A stretch of DNA of 37,559 nucleotides, taken from NCBI GenBank assembly GCA_913060495.1, contig CAJXRP010000028.1, forward strand, positions 1 to 37,559, given 5' to 3'. This DNA is from an uncultured Gammaproteobacteria bacterium. Lineage in GTDB: Bacteria > Pseudomonadota > Gammaproteobacteria > Pseudomonadales > Pseudohongiellaceae. Below are positions 24,423 through 31,796 of the stretch, piece after piece (position 1 is the stretch's first letter; the number at the start of each line of letters is the position of its first letter). The position numbers were made by a program, and so were the translations under genes. The notes beneath the pieces were generated by a model, which saw nothing but the letters and a program-made list of their open reading frames with translations, was not told where the DNA came from and made no database searches.

Positions 24423-25700
24423 ATGCCTCCATACAGATCTCGCATGTTCTTTTATATACTATTTATAGCTGGTATTTCTTCCGGCGTGGTGGGTTTAACA
24501 AGTCTCGCCAGTGCGGCTAGCTTGTCCGAGGTGGAGCTATCTGACTTGGAACAACGAGGTGAATATCTGGCAGCGGCGGGCAACTGTGTGAGCTGCCATA
24601 CCAATGGCGACGACAGCCCTCTTGCGGGTGGGCTTGAGTTTGATACGCCTTTTGGAGCGATCTATTCGACAAACATTACTTCCGATCCAGAGACCGGCAT
24701 CGGTCAGTGGAGCCTTGAAGATTTTGCCAACGCGGTGAGGCATGGCGAAGCACCGGACGGTAGCCACTATTATCCTGTTTTCCCGTATACGGCGTTTGCG
24801 AAAGTCAGTGACGAGGATATCGCGGCCATTTACGCCTACCTCAAGACCGTTAACCCTGTGAGGTCTACGCCACCGGAGAACGATCTTAGCTTTCCTTATA
24901 GTCAGCGTTGGGCTCTGGGCCTTTGGAAATGGATGTACTTTGATGATAGTCCCTTTGAACCGCAGCCGCAGCAATCGGCGCAGTGGAACCGCGGCGCCTA
25001 CTTGGTAGAAGGCTTGGGCCACTGCAGCATGTGCCATACGCCGCGGGATTTCATGGGCGCAATCGATACTGGTCTTGCAATGACAGGTGGAAGCTACATG
25101 ACCCGCGTCGAGGGGAAGCTATCGGCTTGGTCGGCGCCTAATCTTACTTCGGCGGATGTCGGCTTGGCGATGTGGACTGTCGACGATATTGCGGATTATC
25201 TAAAACTCGGCGTTAGCCATCGCGCTGGCGTATTCGGGCCCATGAACGAAGTGGTGGTGAATAGCACCCGCCATCTGGCTAGAGAAGACGTGCGTGCGAT
25301 GGCCGTGTACTTGAAGAGCTTGCCGGCTAATGCTCAGGACAGCGGCGAGCCCGCATCAGCGGATGTCTTGCGGGCTGGCTCAGTGCAGTACGACATTCAT
25401 TGTGGCAGCTGCCATTTACCGACGGGCGAAGGATCGCCAGAGCAGGGCCCCCCGTTGATTGGAAGTCCTGTGGTACTGGACGTTGATCCGGCGTCGCTGA
25501 TTAATATCACCTTGTACGGGGCTCAAACTCCGCATACTTCTCCATCGGATGAATGGGCGGCGAGGACATGGATTCCTATGGATCCTTTCGACAATATTTT
25601 GGACGATGAGCAGGTGGCGGCAGTACTAAGCTTCATACGCGCGACGTGGGGACATGAGGCAGGAGCAGTCACCCCAGAACAGGTTGCGCAGCAGCGCTGA
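24423..25700 (+). CDS. Tri-haem cytochrome c, dehydrogenase electron-transfer subunit
   Basis: The product is 425 aa if it starts at ATG 24423, 4 bases after the previous stop. A longer frame from 24378 would overlap the preceding gene. A Sec signal (MFFYILFIAGISSGVVGLTS, then LASA) precedes three haem-binding sites: C55-C58-H59, C201-C204-H205 and C327-C330-H331. The spacing and blocks such as NITSDPETGIGQWSLEDF, FPYTAF and LVEGLGHCSMCHTPRD match the cytochrome subunits of alcohol, gluconate and fructose dehydrogenases. These pass electrons from a GMC-type flavoprotein to ubiquinone or an oxidase. The GMC large and small subunits encoded at 13520-15924 are plausible partners (inference). Confidence 0.9.
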   Translation: MPPYRSRMFFYILFIAGISSGVVGLTSLASAASLSEVELSDLEQRGEYLAAAGNCVSCHTNGDDSPLAGGLEFDTPFGAIYSTNITSDPETGIGQWSLEDFANAVRHGEAPDGSHYYPVFPYTAFAKVSDEDIAAIYAYLKTVNPVRSTPPENDLSFPYSQRWALGLWKWMYFDDSPFEPQPQQSAQWNRGAYLVEGLGHCSMCHTPRDFMGAIDTGLAMTGGSYMTRVEGKLSAWSAPNLTSADVGLAMWTVDDIADYLKLGVSHRAGVFGPMNEVVVNSTRHLAREDVRAMAVYLKSLPANAQDSGEPASADVLRAGSVQYDIHCGSCHLPTGEGSPEQGPPLIGSPVVLDVDPASLINITLYGAQTPHTSPSDEWAARTWIPMDPFDNILDDEQVAAVLSFIRATWGHEAGAVTPEQVAQQR

Positions 25701-25722
25701 TTTCAAAAGAAGGTTTAACCCA

Positions 25723-25875
25723 ATGAGTTTGCTTATTGGACGTTCGATACAGATGTTTAAACAATGTTTTTTCAGCGCGTTTCGCACAATTGTGAAGAGT
25801 GTGAAGAATGCTAAGAGTATGAAGAGTGTGATGGGTTTGTTAGCCATGTGCGCGCTTGTTATGCTCCGCCATTGA
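25723..25875 (+). pseudogene. Relic 5' end of a DUF1592-type gene
   Basis: A 50-codon frame (MSLLIGRSIQMFKQCFFSAF...) aligns base by base with the start of the DUF1592 gene at 30003. Shared blocks are ACGTTCGA, TTTAA(A/G)CAATG, CAGCGCGTTTCG, ATGGGTTTGTT(A/G)GCC and GCTC(C/G)CC. The relic has an inserted stretch of GTGAAGA-like repeats and has lost the lipobox cysteine, and a stop follows. It is the leftover leader of a second DUF1592 gene whose body has been deleted. It lies just after the cytochrome gene. Confidence 0.8.
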
Positions 25876-25896
25876 GACAGCAAGGTTCATGCCTTA

Positions 25897-26877
25897 CTAT
25901 AATATCTTGGCTCTATCACGCGAAGCGCTCTTTCCGATATCAATTGTGGCGAAACCATTCTCGCCCCACCCCATTACGAAAACTGTAAAGCCTTGTGCCA
26001 TGCGCATCTCAATATCATTAGTGGTAGCTGGATAGCCACATGGAACCTCAAATTCCTTACAAGCTGCGAGGACTTGTTGGATTGCATTCTCCCAAGCTTC
26101 CTCGTCGGTTACTCGTTCCCCTTTGTCGTTCTCGGTGGAGAAGAGTCGGCGAAGCGTGCCGGCACCAGGCCATAGCACACCGATCCCACCAACAGCGGCA
26201 ATTTCCCGAACATTCTCTAGTCCTTTGACACTTTCCACGACTGTCCAGTTAATTAACTCACCAGCTGGGTTAGTAGGCCACAAATCGGCTTTATTTTTGT
26301 ATTCCTTGTAGGGCATTCCCCAATACGCAGGAGCATCCCCAACTGATTCATCAGGCCTTAGCCCACCGTTCGACTTATAACGCATTGCCCGAAGTCCGTG
26401 TTCTACTTCTTCTGCGCTCTCGACTGTCACAAACATAATCCCAGCAGCGCCAGTATCGAGTTGCAGTGCGATGTTCTGCGTTGCTGCTTCGTAGTCATCG
26501 GCAATCTTAGGGGTTTTGACTATAATCGGATGCGTGCGGATAGTTGCGCCTGCTTCGATCATTGATTCCACATAATCGACCCAAGCCGGAAGCCCTTGTT
26601 CTAGTGAGGACTCCATGCTTCCGGTGAAGAGAAAGTCACTATTGTTGAAACCAAGAGTTTCTTTGGCTAGCTCCGACGGTAATTTTTTCGGAAGATCCCG
26701 AGAATTGCCAATTGCGGTTCGATTGGCTGGAGCGTAAAGCCCAAAGATGGGTTGGCGAGCTTCGTGTATTGCTATGAGGGGATTAGCGCGGCTGGAAATA
26801 TGTTCGGATTCCTGTGAGATCACAGGTCCTGGTGAACTTAACAGGAGGATTGCAGTAAAAAGTGATAGTTGTCGCAT
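25897..26877 (-). CDS. Secreted HpcH/HpaI aldolase-like protein
   Basis: This 326-aa protein has a signal peptide (MRQLSLFTAILLLSSPGPVI, then SQ). The HpcH/HpaI barrel is visible: TGAAGIMFVTVESAEEVEHGLRAMRY, VVESVKGLENVREIA (E215) and GIGVLWPGAGTLRRLF. The loop that normally holds the metal-binding Asp (GPxDL) reads PGAGTL, and the usual substrate Arg aligns with K121 (IIVKTPK). It is therefore a periplasmic, probably altered or inactive, relative. It lies on the opposite strand inside the duplicated DUF1592/A/B region, exactly where the missing DUF1592-DUF1552 genes of the older cassette would be. Confidence 0.82.
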   Translation of the reverse strand: MRQLSLFTAILLLSSPGPVISQESEHISSRANPLIAIHEARQPIFGLYAPANRTAIGNSRDLPKKLPSELAKETLGFNNSDFLFTGSMESSLEQGLPAWVDYVESMIEAGATIRTHPIIVKTPKIADDYEAATQNIALQLDTGAAGIMFVTVESAEEVEHGLRAMRYKSNGGLRPDESVGDAPAYWGMPYKEYKNKADLWPTNPAGELINWTVVESVKGLENVREIAAVGGIGVLWPGAGTLRRLFSTENDKGERVTDEEAWENAIQQVLAACKEFEVPCGYPATTNDIEMRMAQGFTVFVMGWGENGFATIDIGKSASRDRAKIL

Positions 26878-27287
26878 AATATTCTCGGGTCTAATTAGTA
26901 TTAATTCTTATCGTGATTGCTAGAGCTCTACTAAATGAACATAACATTTCAATTGTGCGAATTCGCGCTAATAGGTAAAAACTGTGTACTGACAAGTTAA
27001 CCCCCAATCTGCCAGCATTCCGCCCAAGGCTCAATCAAAAATGTAACTGAACCACAGAATCCCGCCTGCAATTATCCAAGAGGTTTTGGGCGTGCATGCT
27101 GCTGTTTATGAATTGTTTAGTTTGGATTGGCACTTAGTGTCAGCAGAAAGCTATCGTTTTTTTAAGACAGCGAGCCTTTGCGTCTTGGGAAAAGGCAGCG
27201 GGAATATAGAGGTATCTAAGCAGTAGATTTTGGGATCGGAAATAGTTAACTTGTCAGTACCGCCCTGGACAAAGGAAACTCATTGGT
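26878..27287. other. Intergenic region dominated by an inverted-repeat-bounded segment
   Basis: This 410-base gap has the HpcH-like gene's start to its left and the A1 gene to its right. It contains the 275-bp segment 26986-27260. Only the last 18 bases before A1 (GGAAACTCATTGGT) resemble the leader of A2 (GGAAACTCATTAGT). Upstream of that the two copies diverge completely. Confidence 0.6.
26986..27260. mobile_element. Candidate MITE-like segment with 16-bp perfect terminal inverted repeats
   Basis: GTACTGACAAGTTAAC at 26986-27001 is the exact reverse complement of GTTAACTTGTCAGTAC at 27245-27260. The 243 bases between have no open frame of note. The size and perfect ends suggest a non-autonomous transposon. 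I see no clear target-site duplication, and no second copy is in the window. Alternatively it could be a regulatory inverted repeat pair. Confidence 0.5.
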
Positions 27288-28691
27288 ATGTATCTGAATA
27301 AATTTCTGACTATTGTTTTTGTTGCCCTCGGTGCGTCCATGGTGATCACTGCAAGTGCTGTCGCCGAAACGCCAAACAATACGGGATATTGGCAATCAGT
27401 GGCCAGTGATGCACAAGAAGCCTATCTTGAAGAGAAACTGCCACTGGATATTCAGGTAGTTGCTACTGCATTGGATGGTCCCGTGTACGCCGATGCTCAA
27501 GGGCGAACATTGTACAAATGGCCAGTCAGCGCGCTACGAAACGGGTCAACTGGTGACAGGAAGGACGGGCCTTCCAATTGCACTGACGACGTCCTTCGGA
27601 CTGAAGTCGGTTTCATGAGTCCGTACCCAGCCGGTTTGGTCCTGCCTTATGCCGATGAGGGCGTGAGCTGTACTCAAGCCTGGCTGCCTGTGTCCGTATC
27701 CGCAGATGCGGTGGAGGTGGGCAAGTGGAGCCTTGCCGAGCGAGCGGATGGCTCGAAGCAATGGGCCTATGATGGTTTTCCCTTGTATATCTCTAACCTG
27801 GATAAGAGGCCAGGGGATGTCCTGGGCGGCACAAAGATATCATCCGGCGGCGATGGCGGTGTGGTTCGCGTGCCCGTGGGACCGCTACCCGATATCCCAC
27901 CGGGGTTTCAGGTACTTTCCAGTAGCACCGGGCGATTGCTCGTGAATGACGATGAGTACTCGATATACACTTGGGACGGCGATGAGCCTAATACCTCGAA
28001 TTGTGTTAAAGAATGTTTGAGTAGTTGGACCCCTGTTCGTGCACCGCAGGTTGCAGCAGATAGTGGTGACTGGACAATCATCAAACATCCCTCGGGAATT
28101 AATCAATGGGCCTTCAGAGCTAAGCCGCTGTACACCCATAACAACGATACCCGAAGTCGCAGTTTCGCCGGTAGCGATGTGCCGGGTTGGCATAATGTCT
28201 ACACGCAACGTGCAGTGACTCCGCCTGAAGAGTTCACCGTACAAGATGCTTCCTTTGGTGGTCAGGTTCTGGCCGACAGTCGTGGCAGAACGATTTATCT
28301 TTATAATTGCCATGACGACTCTGTTGCGCAGCTAGCTTGCGATCACCCTGACGCGGCACAGGACTATCGTCTTGCTATCTGCGGCAATGGTGATCCCGAG
28401 GTGTGTCGTGAGACCTTTCCCTATGTAGTCGCCCGCGCCGATGCATCGAGCGAGAGCGAACTTTGGAGCGTGATGACAATCGATCCGAACACAGGACGTC
28501 ACGCCGCAGCGGGCGAAGAAGGCACGCTCCATGTTTGGGCTTACCGCCAAAGACCGGTATACACCTACGACCGTGATATCGAGCCCGGCGATACAGAAGC
28601 TGACGCCTTCGGCGAGTTCTACGGTAAACGTAATGGCTATAAAGCATTCGTGTTACGAGATATTTTCAGTAATTCCGCATTTCGTCGATGA
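27288..28691 (+). CDS. Secreted COG4315/PF03640-like repeat protein, copy A1
   Basis: This 467-aa protein has a Sec signal (MYLNKFLTIVFVALGASMVI, then TASAVA). The body contains about three copies of the secreted-repeat unit. Each has an LY-type strand near its start (GRTLYKW 72-78, YSIYTWDGD 224-232, GRTIYLYN 333-340) and a second one at its end after a conserved Gln-Trp-Ala (FPLYISNLD 164-172, KPLYTHNND 279-287, RPVYTYDRD near 440). Several Cys pairs (NCTDD, SCTQ, NCVKEC) suggest disulphides. The family function is unknown, and short members are lipoproteins. It is probably periplasmic or extracellular. B1 follows 37 bases downstream in the same operon. It is a close paralogue of A2. Confidence 0.82.
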   Translation: MYLNKFLTIVFVALGASMVITASAVAETPNNTGYWQSVASDAQEAYLEEKLPLDIQVVATALDGPVYADAQGRTLYKWPVSALRNGSTGDRKDGPSNCTDDVLRTEVGFMSPYPAGLVLPYADEGVSCTQAWLPVSVSADAVEVGKWSLAERADGSKQWAYDGFPLYISNLDKRPGDVLGGTKISSGGDGGVVRVPVGPLPDIPPGFQVLSSSTGRLLVNDDEYSIYTWDGDEPNTSNCVKECLSSWTPVRAPQVAADSGDWTIIKHPSGINQWAFRAKPLYTHNNDTRSRSFAGSDVPGWHNVYTQRAVTPPEEFTVQDASFGGQVLADSRGRTIYLYNCHDDSVAQLACDHPDAAQDYRLAICGNGDPEVCRETFPYVVARADASSESELWSVMTIDPNTGRHAAAGEEGTLHVWAYRQRPVYTYDRDIEPGDTEADAFGEFYGKRNGYKAFVLRDIFSNSAFRR

Positions 28692-28728
28692 TTTCGACAA
28701 CACCGTTATCCTTTAAGGGAGGTTATCA

Positions 28729-29808
28729 ATGACACATTTTTGGCCAGGTACAACAGGATCCCAAGTGCGTACCTTCGCACTGTTTATCATCACCTTGGCA
28801 GCTGCTGGTGCGGCGACAGCCGAGCTACCCGAGCCGTATCAGAAAGATGGCCGAATCGGCTATGTGTTGACGCGCAAGGCATGGGTGATCTATGAAGCAG
28901 GCGGCGTCGAGGCGCAGTGCCCTGAGGGCTTGAATGCGAGTGGCGTGCGCCAGCAATTCGCGGACCTATTCCCGATGGATGGCGACGAACAGTGGACCGT
29001 TCGTGAGACACGGCTTATGCGCGAGGGTCGGATGTGGCACCCTGAAACCTCTGAGGAGTCTTTTCCCTATCTTGACGCACAGGGCGAAGTCGCATACGGC
29101 CTAAATCTCGATGGTAAAGTAGACCCTGATGATTTCAGGAGTCCGGATGGTATCGAGGGAATAGATAACCAGCTGCAACGCGCTATCGGTTGTACGCCTG
29201 GTTGGCGCAGTGACGGTCAGTTCGTGCATTTCGAAAGTCTTTTCGCTATCGGCCACAGCTACAACCGCTGGATGATCGAGCTGTCGGGTGTGGACGACCT
29301 AAGCAATGACGACGACGTCACCGTAACCACGTACCGAGGCCTCGATGACCTCTTCACTGACGCCACTGGCGATGGTTTTATCGCGGGTGGCAGTCAGCGA
29401 GTCGATGCGCGTTGGGGCCAAAACTTCGTTGAGGAAGTGAAAGGTAAAATTGTAGATGGCGTGCTGACCACAGAGCCGGTTAAGGTTGCCAGAATACCGT
29501 GGGCAATGCGTTTTGTCGGCTATTACGATGTTTTGGATTTCCAGCTCCAGCTCAAACTGACACCGGAATCCGCAGAAGGCATCTTCGCGGGATATGTCAA
29601 TGCCGAGCAGTGGACTAACCGCCTCAACAGGAATTGGGGCAGCCATCATCAGAGCTACGGCACAGTCTCCTCGGCATCGGAGTATCGCGCAATGCGCAGG
29701 TTGGCGGATGCGTATCCCGATCCCGAAACCGGTGCCAACACGGCCATTTCCGGGGCCGCGGAAATAGAGCTCACACAGGTATACATCTTGCATCCGAGCG
29801 AGCAATAG
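28729..29808 (+). CDS. Unrecognised secreted protein, copy B1
   Basis: This 359-aa protein has a signal peptide (ALFIITLAAAGAATA). A strong ribosome site AGGGAGGT lies 6 bases before the ATG. No known domain was recognised. Features shared with B2 are DGRIGYVLT near the N-terminus, GLNLDG...GIDNQL...LGC/IGC in the middle, NRWMIELSGVDDL, DDDVTVTTYRGLD, RVDARWGQ, VEEVKGKI.DGVLTTEP and the C-terminal ADAYPDPETGANTAISGA. Three Cys are conserved or nearly so. It lies directly downstream of A1, and the A-B pairing recurs at 33168-35768, so the two products probably act together outside the cytoplasm. Confidence 0.75.
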   Translation: MTHFWPGTTGSQVRTFALFIITLAAAGAATAELPEPYQKDGRIGYVLTRKAWVIYEAGGVEAQCPEGLNASGVRQQFADLFPMDGDEQWTVRETRLMREGRMWHPETSEESFPYLDAQGEVAYGLNLDGKVDPDDFRSPDGIEGIDNQLQRAIGCTPGWRSDGQFVHFESLFAIGHSYNRWMIELSGVDDLSNDDDVTVTTYRGLDDLFTDATGDGFIAGGSQRVDARWGQNFVEEVKGKIVDGVLTTEPVKVARIPWAMRFVGYYDVLDFQLQLKLTPESAEGIFAGYVNAEQWTNRLNRNWGSHHQSYGTVSSASEYRAMRRLADAYPDPETGANTAISGAAEIELTQVYILHPSEQ

Positions 29809-30002
29809 AAACAGAAGGAAATACGTCATTGCGGGCCTACCTTGATGAGTGTTTGTGAACCAGTAGTGGAGATTGATTTACTGCTTAAACTGATACGAAG
29901 CTGCTCTCAGCTATAATTGACATGTGTCGTCTGATATTGAGAAGCTTCGATGCGCAATTACTGTGCATGGTAAATTTAGATTGTTGAAGAGGATTTAGCG
30001 CG
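29809..30002. promoter_or_regulatory. Probable promoter region of the DUF1592 operon
   Basis: This 194-base gap separates B1 from the DUF1592 gene. A perfect -10 hexamer TATAAT lies at 29912-29917. No good -35 box is 16-18 bases upstream (ACTGAT is nearest). GAGGA precedes the ATG at 30003 by about 11 bases. It may drive the second cassette separately. Confidence 0.35.
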
Positions 30003-31724
30003 ATGAGTCGAGTAATGAGACGTTCGACACCGAGATTTAAGCAATGGCTTACCAGCGCGTTTCGTGGGACCGTCATGGGTTTGTTGGCCTTGGGCGCTCT
30101 TGTTGGCTGCTCGCCAGTCGATCCTGAACCCGAAAGCGCAGGAACGCAGACGCTAACCAAGCTTATTACGGCTGAGCAGTACGGCAATTCCTTGGCCTAC
30201 ATTTTTGGTTCTGGCATTGACGCCCAAGTGCGTTTTGCGCCCGTGGCGCGAAATGAGGGGCTGCTCGCCAATAGTTTGGCTTCCGCCGGTGTAAGCGTTG
30301 GGCAAGTCCAGACTATCCAGGGCGTGGCCTCCAGCGTTGCCAAGCAGGTCATGGATATCGAGAATCGCAATCACCTTGTTGCGTGCCGTCCTGAGTCGAT
30401 TGATAGTCCGGATGAGGCTTGCGCGACGCAGTTCGTGTCGAAGATAGGCCGCCTTTTGTTTAGACGCGCGTTGACTGATGACGAGATCGCGACATTCGTT
30501 GGGCAGGCGAGTGCCGCTGTTAAGGAATTGGATGGCAAGGAATTGGATGGCGAGAAGTTGGATGGCTTTTACGCAGGTCTCGAGGTTGTGCTTGAAGGGC
30601 TGCTGATCCACCCCGAAGTGCTGTTCATTGTAGAGAGCGCTGAGCCCGACCCCAACAACCCGGAACAACTTCGCCTTGACGCTCATTCGCTCGCATCACG
30701 GCTAAGCTTTTTCCTATGGAATGCAAGCCCGGATGATGAGTTATTGATGGCAGCCGAAAACGGTGAGCTGCAGTCACCTGGCGGTGTTGAGCGAGCCGTT
30801 GGCAGGATGTTGGAGAGTCCGCGCTTGGTCGATGGGATGAGGGCCTTCTTCGACGATATGCTCGTTTTTGACGAGTTCAAGACGCTCTCGAAGGACGCCA
30901 CCATCTACCCGGAGTTCACAAGTGTGACGGCGCAGGATGCGCGCGAGCAAACCTTGCGCACGATCATCGATCACACGCTCAACAAAGACGAAGACTATCG
31001 TGATCTGTTTACATCGCGATCGACATTTATGTCTCCGGCCTTGGCAATTATGTACGGTGTGCCCGCCCAACCTGGGTGGGCGCCTTACACATTCCCAGAA
31101 GACAGTCCGCGTTCGGGGCTCCTTACGCAAGTCAGCTTTCTGTCGTTAACTTCGCATCCCGGGCGCAGTTCTGTAACGCTACGGGGTATGGCGCTGCGGG
31201 AACGCTTGTTGTGCCAGACTGTTCCCGAGCCGCCTCCGGGAATCGATTTTTCTGTTTTGACGAACCCTGATGCGAACTACCCGACTCAGCGCCAGCGCGT
31301 AGCGGCACACCTTGAAACACCGTCTTGCGCTGGCTGCCATAGGATTACAGACCCAATTGGTTTATCGTTAGAGCAATTTGACGGTGCGGGCGGCTATCGG
31401 CTGACCGAAAATGGCGCGACAATAGATGCCACTGGCTCTCTGGATGGCATTGAGTTTGATGGAGCCATTGGTTTAGGTGAAGCGCTTAGTCAGAACCCGG
31501 CATTACCGCAATGTCTCGTGCGGCGTGTTTACAGCTACGCCACCGGTGGGCCGCCCGAAAATGATGCCCGTGCTGCTCTGAACTACTTTAACGAGGACTT
31601 TGCCGCTCAAGGTTATCAGCTGCGTAACCTATTGCGCACAATCGCGTTGAGCAAGGCCTTCTCGCTGATCAAAAACAGCCCGAGCGAAGAAGAGAGGCTG
31701 CTAGCGACGACTAGCTCACGCTAG
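30003..31724 (+). CDS. DUF1592-family lipoprotein with one CxxCH motif
   Basis: This 573-aa protein begins with a basic start and lipobox LVGC (C36). Domains appear in the order usual for the family: DUF1587-like (QYGNSLAYIFG), DUF1595 (VSKIGRLLFRRALTDDEIATF), DUF1592 (LDAHSLASRLSFFLWNASPD), DUF1588 (SGLLTQVSFLSLTSHPGRSS) and DUF1585 (LVRRVYSYATG). A single haem c-type motif C442-C445-H446 is CAGCHRITDPIG. A 15-bp unit is tandemly repeated three times at 30522-30566 and encodes K/E-E/K-LDG repeats. Such proteins are nearly always paired with DUF1552 proteins, as here. The biochemical role is unknown. Confidence 0.9.
   Translation: MSRVMRRSTPRFKQWLTSAFRGTVMGLLALGALVGCSPVDPEPESAGTQTLTKLITAEQYGNSLAYIFGSGIDAQVRFAPVARNEGLLANSLASAGVSVGQVQTIQGVASSVAKQVMDIENRNHLVACRPESIDSPDEACATQFVSKIGRLLFRRALTDDEIATFVGQASAAVKELDGKELDGEKLDGFYAGLEVVLEGLLIHPEVLFIVESAEPDPNNPEQLRLDAHSLASRLSFFLWNASPDDELLMAAENGELQSPGGVERAVGRMLESPRLVDGMRAFFDDMLVFDEFKTLSKDATIYPEFTSVTAQDAREQTLRTIIDHTLNKDEDYRDLFTSRSTFMSPALAIMYGVPAQPGWAPYTFPEDSPRSGLLTQVSFLSLTSHPGRSSVTLRGMALRERLLCQTVPEPPPGIDFSVLTNPDANYPTQRQRVAAHLETPSCAGCHRITDPIGLSLEQFDGAGGYRLTENGATIDATGSLDGIEFDGAIGLGEALSQNPALPQCLVRRVYSYATGGPPENDARAALNYFNEDFAAQGYQLRNLLRTIALSKAFSLIKNSPSEEERLLATTSSR
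30522..30566. repeat. 15-bp in-frame tandem repeat (three copies)
   Basis: AAGGAATTGGATGGC is repeated exactly at 30522 and 30537, then as GAGAAGTTGGATGGC at 30552. It adds KELDG-type repeats in a linker between the DUF1595-like and following segments without breaking the frame, consistent with recent slippage. Confidence 0.93.
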
Positions 31725-31796
31725 CGCAATAGCTAGCTGACTGCAAAGTGGTGCTGTTTAAGAAATTAATAAAAATTTTGAGATAGGAAAATCATC

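Noticed and set aside
25654..25722. Extension of the relic frame upstream to 25654
   Set aside because: That part overlaps the end of the cytochrome gene in another frame. Homology to the DUF1592 leader begins at the ATG at 25723.
26986..27260. Phage attachment site or insertion sequence with transposase
   Set aside because: The segment is too short to code for a transposase or integrase and no tRNA gene adjoins it. Only a non-autonomous element or regulatory repeat pair remains possible.
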